DNA from: Angiostrongylus vasorum
Taxonomy: Eukaryota > Nematoda > Chromadorea > Rhabditida > Metastrongylidae
DNA length: 64,000 nt
Reading direction: 5' to 3'
NCBI GenBank assembly: GCA_018806985.1
Contig: JADANN010000423.1
Location: 62,001 to 126,000, forward strand
A program made the translations under genes and the position numbers. A model generated the notes under the pieces. That model searched no databases. It saw only the letters and a list, made by a program, of their open reading frames with translations, and was not told where the DNA came from. Each line of letters opens with the position of its first letter. The first letter of the stretch is position 1. Positions 49,205-60,818 of this stretch are shown one piece after another.

Positions 49205-49470
49205 TCAGCTCTGGTTCCGCTGCTGCTTGTGGATTGTCGTCTTCCTTATGAATGTAGAGTTTAATGCTCGCAGAATAGATTCTTCTGGGATAGCGCTCCC
49301 ATTTCGGCTGCAGGGGAGCGACTGTTTCAATACAAGTTTCATATGCACTTGCGCGACTCCGGAGGGGATGAGAGGTTTAGCGGGATCGATTCGCGGACGA
49401 ACCAGGAGCCTAGGTAGGTTGGTCGTCCGCCTAATGAACGGCGTTGTACCACTACCCCACCCTTCCACTA
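49205..49470 (-). repeat. Possible third tRNA-like repeat
   Basis: The minus strand reads ggtggggtagtggtacaacg and, downstream, ctggttcgtccgcgaatcgatcc, resembling box A and box B. A weakly similar stretch lies near 38600-38700. Confidence 0.3.
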
Positions 49471-49888
49471 ATCGTCTAATAAATAATGGAGAAGCGTAAA
49501 AGCATTGAAATACGTAGATCTGCTCTATTCAACATGCTAATCGGACCTCTCACCAAGCGCCTAACACTTCGCTTAACACTGGAAACTCATTGACCAACTT
49601 CTACCTGGTGGGAAAATATTCCATAACCCAATCATTGCCGAAAAAGCCTTCTGGAAGCTCGGTGAGTTCTAGATGTTAGAGATCTTATAATGTGGAATAA
49701 ATAGGGGTATGACTGATAAGACTTAGCATGAGCTTATTATATGTATAAAGTAAATCTTATATAAAGTAATAGATTAGTAACGGTATTTGGTTTCCATAAA
49801 AAGCTAAGATCTTATCAAAAAGAGGAGAATTGCCACCGAGAATAACTGGATCGTGGATTTAATCGCTCGACATAGAAATTTATATGAG

Positions 49889-52800
49889 TTATGCTCCATT
49901 AACGGGTTCGACAATGACGTCCGCAGAATGCTCGAACCTCCGCACTTCCACGTTGCCCTCGATGAATGAATTTTTGCTTTGGAGCGACTGGTTTTTCCAA
50001 GTCATCCTTGGTGGTACTGAAATTAAGATATATTTCCGTTAGATGAAGTTCTTTTACTGTAAAGTACTTGAAAAGTAGTACTGTCGAAATAACTTACTGT
50101 ATACAATATTTCTGCAATACTTTTGCAATGTTTCTCATTTTTGGCCTCTTCGTAATTGTATTAGTCCAGCACTTCTTCATTATCTGTAAAACGAGTCTAC
50201 ATTCGAACTGCTTTTTTATCTGTAAACGGATGGATTTCGAAGCATTGATAGATTTCGTGGAATTCCTAGTAATATCCTATTCATAGATCTGATGAGGCAC
50301 TTGAGGTAGTAACATTGAACTTTTACAACGATTTTTGAGAGTCACACGATGAATATGTCAACTCCTCATGTTTTGTAGGAATCAACTTCGAAGGGATTGG
50401 AAACTACGCTGATCTAAGCCCATATCTATCACGCGACGGCATGCTCAATAGTGGGATACCATTGTTCCGATCGTATAACCTCAGGATAAGACATAGCTTA
50501 ACGTATTTCCCCAAATATCGTATTAATGTAAGTAGGAATCACTGCACAGTCGTTCATATGAAGTTGTTTCGTTGTAAATTCCAAAAAGTCAGAATATCGG
50601 TGTCGGGTAAAAAGTCTATCAAAAGTCCGGGTTCGTGAACATGTTGAATTACATTATTCAAATTTCTACAAGACTTCTATTCTACGAGTACATCTTCCAC
50701 AGTCACTTACTATTGGTATTTCTGGATAGTTGCAGATCTGCGGAACAAATGGTCGAAACCCCGGATCGTGAATCTGGATTCGTATTTGTATTAGCACAAA
50801 AGAAAACAATTCAACCAACGACTAAATTTTACCTTTTTTCTAATTTCCGCGATTGATTTTTCCGTGGAACGGCACTTTACCGTCGTTGTAGATCTCAGAC
50901 ATCAACATACCGTACGACCAAACGTCACTTTCGCGCACGTAAATGTGATAAAGTAGTACTTCAGGAGCTTGCCTGGAAGACGATCCTTCACGGTTTTACT
51001 ATTCAAGGTTTCGAAGAAAAGTATGATATGGGTTACTCATGGTTTGAGCTTGAAACTTGTTCTGAAAGCATTCGGTATGTGCTTTCTAAAGCAATGATAG
51101 AAACAGGTTGGGAGGTGTTTTGGAATCCTCTCAGTGATTAGATAATTCCTGCATTTCTTCATTGGGAAAAGTGTTCTATTTTCCTACAGATGGGATGCGC
51201 CATGCATTTTATTCTATTGCGAATCGTAGAGTTGATTAAATGCATATTTGGTCAATACATTGACGTACAGGGGCAACTTGGTGTTCTTATCCCTCACGGA
51301 CAAGTTTAGTACGCATCTGCTGACCCTGGAATAATTCGCAGCTCAGCGCGCGGGATCGAATCAACAGCTACCTGCGTACAGCACGGCATCTCTAACCACT
51401 GAGCTTCGTGGAATACCAGAAAGGAGTGTGGAGATTTCTATATCTTTGAATATCACCTCTCTGGATACTAATACATGCTTTTCAAGAACCAACTCATACC
51501 TCTGTTTTGATATCCGACCAATTTTTGAATTTGAGTATATGACTACTATGTGACTATATATTTTCCTCCATGTTCTAGTGAACTGCTGAGCTTTAACGTC
51601 GACGTTGGTGAGAGCGCATAGCTCACTTGTGTATTTTTTCATGGTCTTTTTATTTTTTGAGAGAAAACTAATCCAATCTTTAACGCCTACCATTGGATAG
51701 AAATAGTAAGCTAAAATGTTCGTTTTGAAGTAGTAACGTTACGATATCTTGTGATGACGAAATTAATATACTCGTGTTTGTGGAAGTCTCGAGCCTCTCC
51801 ACGGATGCGCTACGTAACGGAAACAAACCACGGTGCTTTCATGGCATGAACTTTGCTGAGACAGCGGGTGGTAGAGGGTTAAGTGAGTGTACCGAAGTGG
51901 TTGGTTTTGGCATGCGAACACATGGTCTTCGGTTCAATCCTGGTGCAAAGCATAATCGACTCTTCCATTCCTCCTGAGTCGGCAAAAATGGAAACCAACC
52001 TGTCTGGATGGACACAAAAAACAGTGGTTTGTTTTGTCTATAGTTCTTCTAAACTCATTATGTACGCTAAGTGTGCCTATAGTGCCAAACGTATGCCTCA
52101 TTTATCAACTCCGCACGCTTAACCCTTTATTCTACATCTTTCTATTCGGAACAGAATTGCACGATGAGGGTTTCCCTTTAAAACAAGGAGAATAGTAGTG
52201 GTGAAGTGCGACACACGACAGTGTCACTGTCGAAGGTGGTGGTCTCCAAAACGAAAGTGAACGAAAAAGTTCATCTAGCGCACCATTTACCAATTGAAGG
52301 ATAAAGTCTGTGCTTGTTTTTTTTGCTTTCTTTAGTGGTGTACCTACTCGACTGATATCCGAACTTATTGAAAACTAACCAGCGTATCGGCACTTTATCA
52401 AACTGTGTCAGCTTGGCACGTCTGCCATGAGCTGCTAACCCAAAATCGGATAGTTTCACCATGCGATTATCGCTGGTAACAAGACAATTACGTGCTGCCA
52501 CATCCCTTAAATTTTTTAACTGGTAGTTGATCCACTTGTTCCATCTTGCATTGATTTATATTTTGATTAACAATCTTCAAATCCTCTCACCGCATATGAC
52601 TTACCGCATAATCGTCTCCAGGGCCTATACACGCATACCGAACTCTGGTAAGCACTGGGTCGTCATGCTTAGCAGAGTCCACGTGCAGAGAACTGGTTAA
52701 ACGTTTTTGCCCAGGAATTTATATAACAGTAAACGAATCCTGTAAATCGCCACCGTTCCGGTGGCAACCTAGTCGCAATGTTGTAAACCGCCTTCCGATC

Positions 52801-55800
52801 CACAGTGGCAGGCGAGAGCCCATTGTGACAACTTATCAAATCGGTAGGGGGTCCGCACGACTCTTCATGAAGACAAGCTTTTCAATCATTTAAGAATTAA
52901 GTAGGCATCAAATCACTGTCAAAGTTCGCTACTATCCACCCACCTATGCATACAATTATTAGAGTGTAAATAAGCAAGACCAGCAGCAATATCATAGCAA
53001 AAGCTCGTCTTCACTAACAGCGTTAACTGTAAAGAAAGAATAGCTCGCAGCAAAATAACAGGCTTCGTAAGCTTTAAATTACTGCCGTTGAAAATGTAGG
53101 CCTACCTTTTTTCTTCTTTAAAAACGAATCTAGACCTCCTCCACTAACTAACTCCATCACAACCATAACATCACTATCGCTAAACACCATACCGTGAAGT
53201 TTTACCAAGTTTCTGAAAGGAAAAATGTCTTTCGAAAAGAAAGTCCTCGGTCATGCTATAAAGTGGGGATTGCTGTTTGGAAATTATAACAGTATCTGTT
53301 TTTTCGCTATGATACTGGACAGCTATTACATTACGTCTATTATTTGTGCTCCAATATGTTAGCTGAAGCTGAACGGTGTTCCTAATGGTACAACTTCTTA
53401 TCGCTCTGTGGTGAAATTGTAGACTATTTTCTTGGCTGGATTAAGAAACCACCATGAGTTCGTTCCAGGGTCCTTATGCTGAACACCTTATATCATTTCA
53501 TTCATCTGTATTAGGTACTTGAATAGTAAGGGAGCATGTAGTGCACTGGCTAGAAGTGTCCTCTAAAACGCACGTGGCTATGTGCCTGATCTGGCGCATT
53601 GGGTTTATCAAGTCCATCCCCTCTAGGGGGCAGCAAATTAGTGGTGCACAAGTCTGGGACGATAAAAAACACTGATCTGATACATCGTTATACCACCACG
53701 AAGCATTATATCGATCAAATATGCATTCATTCACCTTTGTGATGCCACAACTTGAGTCCAATGCATGGTGCATCTCTCAGTGATTGATCGATACCAAATG
53801 CTATGTTAATTAGACAATGAACAATTCTATCGACTACGCAGTTAGCTTTAAAATTTTTCCACGATGAAGTTATCATTGTATCAATAAGAATGTATAATAT
53901 TATCAATAAGAATAAGATGTACAGGTTATGCTACGTTGGTTCCCTTTTTTTGCTGCGTTTCCTTTCCATATTGTCTCATTATATCAATGACAGTTTACAA
54001 CTGGCATCATTGCTGTTAATGCTGAAGAACGTAGCTTAAAACTGTATGCAGCTATTCAACCCTCTCTTTTACTTTCGATGACACTCATGGCTACTCGTGA
54101 GGAAAAGCTAGGGAAAAAAAGTTAGAAGACTCGAAATTTAAGGTCTCTGACATTTTAAAACTCATTCCTAACATATCATGGGATAATGGGATCTTTGATG
54201 GATTCATCTGACATTCATCTGAAGTGCTGAATTCATCGCAAATCTCACTATTTGGTTCTCATTTTTGAACTAATAATGTTTTTTGGAAGCAGATTAATGT
54301 ACTATTCTATGAGTGTGTAGTGCTTGTTCCCACAAGCTAATTCACTTTCTGCCAACATGCTTTCAAACATTAAGAGACAACCACTATTGGATAGAAAATT
54401 GGCTGAGAAAAGGGCAGAACAATGGGTTCAGTGGTGGAGTGGGTAACATATGAGGCCCTGAAAAGTGTAGTCGCAGGTTCGAATCTTGATGGGGTCGAGT
54501 TTTGCACATATTTTAACATCACAGTGGTTATATTTGAAATCATAACCTGCCTTGAAAAGTAATAGTAGGCAGTGAATAAAAGGTTACCAATGTCATTAAG
54601 ATACATTTCGAATTCGATCTCTTTTACTTAATGCGTATTTTAATACTTGCACCTTTTGCGAAAAACGAACTTATCGCTGACCTATGGTTATAAACCCGCA
54701 TAAGACGCGCTTCTTGATGAAACATTTGAATTTGATTTTGAGTGGTGGAGTTGACTTTCATCTAAAGGAGATGAAATAGAACCGCTGTTTGTATGAGAGA
54801 TAGTGCATGAGCTTCTCCATTAAACCTACTAGTTTTATAGCTACATCCACACTTTCTCCATCTTTTGTCTTCAACTTTCCTTCCATACTTCACCGTATTC
54901 TCCTTCACCGATTTTCTTCTCCGGACTTACATTTGCTCGTTCAAGCTCCCATGTATGAAAAGGAATAAACAAGTATTGATCGTTACAAAAGTTTTGAAAC
55001 CACTTTTCCAGTAATTTTTCACGTATGCAAATTTTTAGAACCTCCTCTTTAAGTAGATATTTTTTTGCCGTAATCCAAGCGTTTATTTCTTTTTTTTCCA
55101 CTAATTTCATATCACAGCACATAACGTTGAAAAAGTGTTCGATTCACTCTACAACAAATACAGTATGAGATGTCTATTAGAGTAGGACTTCGCAACGGTT
55201 TATCGCCTCATCGCCCAGCGAAGAGTAAATCAACACCCAAGATCGCCACCGTTCTCGTATCAAACCTGTCGCATGGTGGCAAATCTTCCTGTAATCCACA
55301 AGGTTGCGACTGCCTGTGGTGGTGACGACCTGGAGTAGACTTTGGCCAGGCTGATCTCAGGGCTCCAGAGGAACACCATGGCTAAACCAGCAATAATCTG
55401 AAAATGTAGATTATGCTGGGACCCACACAACCAGTAAGGAGCGCCGTCCAAGTATCCAAGTAAGTATTAGAGCTGGGACATTTTGGTATCCTTTTTCACG
55501 CATAACAATCTGTATGGTATACAATTCCTGCAGAGCTAACAGAGATCCAGTGTTTTCTCCGAATAACTACTTGTAAACTGCGATGTGTCGAAAACTGTTT
55601 CTCTCAAAGAGATATAGTACCACATGCATAACTGGAGAAGCTATTGATTTGACATGGAAGGTTTACACGTTAACAGAGACAACATGAAAAAAAAGTTAAA
55701 TTGTACTCAATCTATCCGAAGCATACACATATATGAGCGATATATGATTCATGTCGTCCAGAACCTGCTTAAAAGCAACTAAAAACTCCAGGATAGGAAA

Positions 55801-56870
55801 ATTTACACGTTACTGGATGGCATCACGTGAATACTCTTATACCGAATTGGAGTTACTATGAAAACCTACCTGTTTTGGTGCTCCATTCTTTAGTATGATT
55901 TCGCCAAAAATCGGTAACTTTTCAGATAAATGAAATCTTAAACGAAAAATATTAATCAGCTTGGAAATTCGGAAACCAGCCATAAAATAACCTACTTTAT
56001 AACTTTGCTATAACTGGAATCATGGTGAAGTGTGTTTACTGTGAACTGCATAACACCACCTGTTCGTTGAACGCCGTAGAGAGGAAAATGGTATAGTATC
56101 GTGTCCCAGAACACTGTTAAGACCGGCTAAATTGATAAATTGCAGGTGGTAACAAAAAATAAGAGCTTGTGACATGATAAATGGCGCATTTTAGAAACTC
56201 TGCTTGTCGTGTAGTCGGACGTTCACGCCAGACCACAACTTGGGCAATTGAACCTTCTTGTAACATGGAAATACAGAGCATAATCAAAGGTGAGTGTTTG
56301 CATCACATATTTGTGACAGAACTACCGCCGGATGTACAGAGAAAAGTTGCTATAGAGAATATTGTATTCTGTTCAGAGACGCCTATTGCTCGATTACACG
56401 GCACTATTTAGCATATTTTAGATTGCAGTGAGAAACTTGTTTTTCTTCTCCAAATCACTGGTAGAGCGTTAAATGCTTTGGGTTTTGTTCAATCCCTGAA
56501 GGCAGAGCGCCATCAACGCAATAAATGTGTGTGTATTACAGAGTACCACTACCAGGTCCACGAAGCTATAATATTCAGAAATGCATGTGTATTTATAGGT
56601 GAAGCTGGAAAAAACCGTACAAGGTAAAATCATTTCTCAAAATACCGACTTTCTTTAGGCGTTTTCATAAATACGCGATATTTCTACACATATTCTTTCT
56701 GTTTTTCTCCACTCATTTCTGTTGCTTCCTCATCAAAACCTACCGGGCTGAATTTTCTCTCTCTCTCGATCTTTCTCACTAGAAAGTCACCATTTTGATG
56801 TAGTATTGATTTCGCATCTTCGACTGGTATCATTCCATGATACCATTCTTCTTTTCGAGTTCCTGCACTT
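49889..56870 (-). CDS. SH2-domain non-receptor tyrosine kinase (Fer/Fps-like, nematode type), multi-exon
   Basis: Minus-strand exons read: 56744-about 56865 (SH2: EEWYHGMIPVEDAKSIL and the phosphotyrosine-binding FLVR); 55996-56059; about 55870-55920 (FGEIILKNGAPKQ, end of SH2); 54830-about 54945 (kinase start LERANVSPEKKIGEGEYGEV, VAIKL lysine); 54682-54761 (MFHQEARLMRVYNH, alpha-C Glu); 53106-53212 (NLVKLHGMVF, MVVMELVSGGGLDSFL); 52944-53026 (AAGLAYLHSNNCMHR); 52380-52505 (HRDVAARNCL, DFGLAAHGRRAKLTQFDKVP); 50833-50972 (APEVLLYHIYVRESDVWSYG); and a last exon 49889-50016 (TTKDDLEKPVAPKQ, ending VEPVNGA). HRD, DFG and APE are all present, so an active kinase is expected. The exon for subdomains X-XI was not found. 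Frame breaks at 54879-54880, 52999-53002, 50846-50847 and 49971-49975 all fall in homopolymers. Confidence 0.82.
50380..50527 (+). CDS. Possible plus-strand exon inside a kinase intron
   Basis: Acceptor ttttgtag and donor GTAAGT enclose INFEGIGNYADLSPYLSRDG and later LRIRHSLTYFPKYRIN. Splice borders are good on this strand and absent on the other. Product unknown, no partner exon found. Confidence 0.3.
51187..51417 (-). mobile_element. Diverged family A SINE in kinase intron
   Basis: gggatgcgccatgcatttta, then ttgattaaatgcatatttgg, then reverse head gcgcgggatcgaatcaac...ctaaccactgagc. Order of family A kept. Confidence 0.55.
51880..52140 (+). mobile_element. Diverged family A-like SINE in kinase intron
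   Basis: gtaccgaagtggttggtttt and cggttcaatcctggtgcaa (box B), then cattcctcctgagtcggcaaa...gaaaccaacctgtctgga as in family A. Confidence 0.6.
53527..53802 (+). mobile_element. Diverged family A SINE in kinase intron
   Basis: agtgcactggctagaagtg head, ccatcccctctagggggcag, caagtctgggacgataaaaa, tatgcattcattcaccttt, ctctcagtgattgatcgata: all family A segments in order. Confidence 0.65.
54418..54590 (+). mobile_element. tRNA-derived SINE, family B, in kinase intron
   Basis: ggttcagtggtggagtgggt (box A) and caggttcgaatcttgatg (box B), then ttttaacatcacagtggtta and taggcagtgaataaaagg as in family B ends. Confidence 0.65.
55185..55465 (+). repeat. Family C repeat, internally deleted, in kinase intron
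   Basis: From cgcaacggtttatcgcctca to gtccaagtatccaagta; matches 15588-15975 except for a deletion after the first 25 bp. Confidence 0.65.
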
Positions 56871-57959
56871 CCAATAAAATTTCATCGCAGTTACAAAGTA
56901 CAGTACTTTTTTTGATTTCTTTTTTAAAAAACTTGAAAAAAGTCACTTTAACGAAACGGTGCGTACTAAATCGATTTGAATAACTGGATCAGTTGCAATT
57001 TTTTTATCAAAGACAACAATACTCTTTTAATTTGTCTTAAACGGACAGATATCGTGATGGTTCAGAGCACTGTAGAACCGCAGTGGTTTAATACTTTATC
57101 GTCGCTGGCTGTCCGCTTAAGTGTCAAACTTGACTCGTGGTATTTACCAGAAGGTTCATATTCAATAGGTCCATCTAAGCTGAGGAATTATACGTCTCCA
57201 TAAAGGGGTACTTAGTGCAAACCACGACAGAGATACCATTTATGGAGACAGCAAGTTGATCGGGAAGCGTAAATTATATGGCTGGATGTTTCAGAAAAAC
57301 ATACTCTATTAGTTTTCTGGTTCCCAAGGTCATCCTCATGTAAGACAGACTGATTGCAAACAGTTTTCAAAGCACTTAGTGATTAACACCGGCCACTGGT
57401 ATTATAAGACCACATGCCATGTTGCTCCTTCAAATGCCTCGATTCCCGCACAATCGACAGGCACTGGTGTTATTCATAATCGTTTACCAGTTCACTTCTC
57501 TTTGCAACCTGCTGCGCAGTTATAAAAAGTTAGCTAGGACACTTGCAGCCATGTTGGATTTTTTGATACTGGGTTTTGGTATCCGTTATTTAAAGGTTTG
57601 GCGGAACCTCAACTCAATAGGGCCTATTTGGCAGCGGATTACATACTACATTTATGTCGCCCACATCTTTACGCATCTCCACTTTACGGCTTCCACGATC
57701 GAGATGACCGGGCAATTCCTCCATAGCTGCGCAAACCGACAATGGAACTCGGAAAGTAATATATCCAAGGGTTATCCTTTATTTTGCAGCTAAGTCCTCG
57801 TTACGAACAGTGGGAATAAAGGACGTCACACCAAAAAGCGCCTCTCAACAGCGGAGCTCAAGGAACATCTCTGGTATGCAACGGTGGTGGAGAAGAAAGG
57901 TTATCACATCTTTGCCCACTCATAGTTATAATTCTGGTGGAACGATGGAGTATTAAGGC
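56871..57959. other. No supported gene; one open plus-strand frame
   Basis: A frame at 57419-57793 is open for 124 codons (MLDFLILGFGIRYLKVWRNL) without a recognised family. It lies directly before the PLE and may belong to its 5' part. Confidence 0.3.
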
Positions 57960-58291
57960 TACACTATAACACAGGAACATCTTAGTGATGTTACCCTTTA
58001 TCGCACATCGTCTGAAAAGGAATACAAAGGGACAATACCGAAAAACTTAACAATGAATTGGTTACAGTAGCAAGGCCGGCGGGCTTAAAAACATTCGTCG
58101 TTATTTCGCATTGTAAAGTGGATCGACCGACATGTCCCGTTTTATACCTACTTATTAAAACATAAGTTAGTATCAGCTGATGATCTCGCGTCTACCAATC
58201 CTTTATCCTACAAGGTTAAACCCATTATCAGCTGTGTAGACGGGCCAACGAATAGAATTACATGGTTTCTAGGCCGAATACTTACCCAACT

Positions 58292-59044
58292 TTAATGATG
58301 CTGAGATATTTGCAAAACTCTGGACCGCAGGTGCCTATGGTGGGGAACGAACGCGCTATTGTCCTTTCCGGGGAGTAGCGCGCTCACCACCACACCATGT
58401 GTGTCCTTCGTTCCGCCTGTCTCTCAGCTAGTTCTATTGATCTCTTGCCATCAGCAATCACCCGTCAGCGGGATTGATCTGGGGGCCCAAATCGGCAACG
58501 AACCCAGTTAAGCTGAGGCCGCAGTTATAATCACAATTTTGACTTCTTATTTACTGCCTACTCTTTTTAGCGGCAGGGTATGCGTTGCGAAATATAACTT
58601 TAATGATGCGTTCGTTCCCCACCATAGGCACCTGCGGTCCAGAGTTTTGCAAATATCTCAGCATCATTAAAGTTATATTTCGCAACGCATACCCTGCCGC
58701 TAAAAAAGAGTAGGCAGTAAATAAGAAGTCAAAATTGTGATTATAACTGCAGCCTCAGCTTAACTGGGTTCGTTGCCGATTTGGGCCCCCCCAGATCAAT
58801 CCCGCTGACGGGTGATTGCTGATGGCAAAAGATCAATAGAACTAGCTGAGAGACAGGCGAAACGAAGGACCCGCATGGTGTGGTGGTGAGCGCGCTACTC
58901 CCCGGAAAGGACAATAGCGCGTTCGTTCCCCACCATAGGCACCTGCGGTCCAGAGTTTTGCAAATATCTCAGCATCATTAAAGTTATATTTCGCAACGCA
59001 TACCCTGCCGCTAAAAAAGAGTAGGCAGTAAATAAGAAGTCAAA
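58292..59044. mobile_element. Palindromic SINE B composite inserted in the PLE
   Basis: Flanked by acttacccaact at 58280-58291 and 59045-59056. The left part (58292 to about 58610) is a minus-strand family B copy; the right part is a plus-strand copy nearly complementary to it over about 300 bp. A direct repeat of about 123 bp (58611-58733 and 58921-59044; starts ttcgttccccaccataggca) brackets the plus copy. Arms differ by only a few bases, so the structure is young compared with the host PLE. Confidence 0.85.
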
Positions 59045-60600
59045 ACTTACCCAACTGTTTAGCCATATTCCAGCTCACCTCACGAACACCCAAATATTCC
59101 TAGAACGTCTACGTAACGCGTCCCCTAACAACGCTTACGTGATGGAGTTATTCGACGTTTCCGTGCTTTGCACCAACGTATCGAATGACTCCGCAATGGA
59201 AGCCATCTACGAACTTCTTGTTGAACATGAAGGAGAAATACAGATGCATGGCTTGTCTATTCAGCAGCTTATGGTTCTCCTAAAAAGAGTGCCTAAACCG
59301 TTCGATTTTCAGATGGTCTGGGAATTATTACGCACAAATTAGAGCGCTGGCAGTGGGACAGCGGTTGGCACCAACTCTCGCCATTGCGTTCATGTCTAAA
59401 ATAGAAGCCTCGGTTATCGATCTCTGGACGCTACTCTACTGGAGATACATAGATGGTTGTTTTGTTATATTCTGTACTCAGGAGGAGATGGACAATGCTT
59501 TGAATTATTGAATGAGCAGTCTGAGAATATTAAATTAATCCTCGAGAAACCGAAAAAGACCTGGCTTCCATTTCTTAACGTTCAAATCAACTTATCAAGT
59601 AGCGGTTACATGACAAAATGGTACCGAAAACCAAGTAACAAAAACATCCTGGTTCATTCCCTCTCTTCCCACCTTTCACACACAAAGAGGGTGCTTGTGA
59701 GAAACATGTTTCGAACAGCCACCTCTGTGTGCACAACCAGGGAAGTAAAGGAAGAATCACGTGACTTGGCTCAGCAAATAGCCGTCTCCAATGGCTACGA
59801 AATAGTTACCGCACGAGATAAGTTTAGAAGGAGAGCGACGCGCCCAAGCGAAACACTTGGACAAAAGAAAGTCCCGTTTATGTTGACCTTTATTGGCGAT
59901 TAAGTAAGCCTAGCTATTAAACGAAGGGCAGGTCTAGAGGAATCGGTAGCGATAGTTGAAATACCACCGCCTACTCTATGTCGTCAGTTAGTTCGTAACC
60001 GCTTATGTGACCGTCTATGTGAAACAACAAATTGCGTAATTTGCCCTTAGACAGGGACGGTGATTGCATGAGTTCAGGTACGATATAACTGATCTCTTGT
60101 AATAGTTGTGGAGATGAATATATTGGGGGAACCGGGCAGACCTTTGTGTATCCGCAAAAGAACACCTATATGGCAAACGAAAACTAAGTCAAAGAACCCC
60201 ATTAGGCACGCATAGCATACAAAAGCATAGCAGAGACGATTTTGAAGTAAAAGTCAATATCCTTGCACAGGAGACTAAAACACAAGCGCGAAAACTTTCT
60301 TTGAGGCTTTTTTGGATAAATGCCAAGAACCCTACAATGAATAGCAGGGATGAATGCCCAGAGGTCATACGCGACCTGACCCCGTATGTTCGCATCAATT
60401 TCTGATGAGGGATGGTGCAGTCATCAATCATATGCGACTATAATCAGCTGTTCTAACCCTCCTCATTGGAAGTCACGAAAAAAAAGCGGTGAGTGTTTCG
60501 AGAAGCTGTTGATCATGTAATTGCCATAGAGTTTTTCGTCTTGTTGTAAGTGTCATTGAAGCGCTTGGCCTAGTAAATTGTATGTCAGTATACCCTTCCA

Positions 60601-60635
60601 GGCTCTGAATAAGGCGATACTGCCGAAACGTCAGC
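60601..60635 (+). ncRNA. Hammerhead-like motif at the PLE 3' end, core changed
   Basis: GGCU, CUGAAUA (G8 lost), helix II GGC/GCC, GAAA, CGUC, AGC. Helix I, palindromic ACGU and the C cleavage base are kept. Confidence 0.5.
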
Positions 60636-60818
60636 TACTGTTGCATTGTGTTGTGTTTTTTCTATGGAAGTAAATGTATGCTGTTTAACAACCTTGCGAT
60701 TGCTGAACAAAAAAACGATGTTGCACTATAATTTACGCAAAAGTTGAACATGGTCATTATGTGGATTTCCTAATAATTCAGTTAGGCATTTTATTCAATT
60801 TGAAATGCTCTCACCCAC

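Larger units (their letters stand above)
57960..60640 (+). mobile_element. Penelope-like retroelement with RT and GIY-YIG remnants
   Basis: Plus-strand pieces in the order of a PLE polyprotein: HLSDVTLYRTSSEKEYKG (57977), ISCVDGPTNRITWFLGRI (58220-58275), SHIPAHLTNTQIFLERL (59060-59110), RT motif A region MELFDVSVLCTN (59142), motif C reading YIDG instead of YIDD (59444-59455), EKPKKTWLPFLNVQI (59548), KWYRKPSNKNILVHSLSSH (59620), VRNMFRTATSVC, then the GIY-YIG linker with RNRLCDRLCETTNC near 60000. PLEs copy through an RT related to telomerase and a GIY-YIG nuclease. It is dead: the second catalytic Asp is lost, stops are present, and a palindromic SINE with target duplication splits it. It ends in a hammerhead-like motif. 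Confidence 0.85.

Noticed and set aside
56181..56411. 76-codon plus-strand frame in the kinase region
   Set aside because: No splice sites or family; it lies within an intron of the minus-strand kinase.
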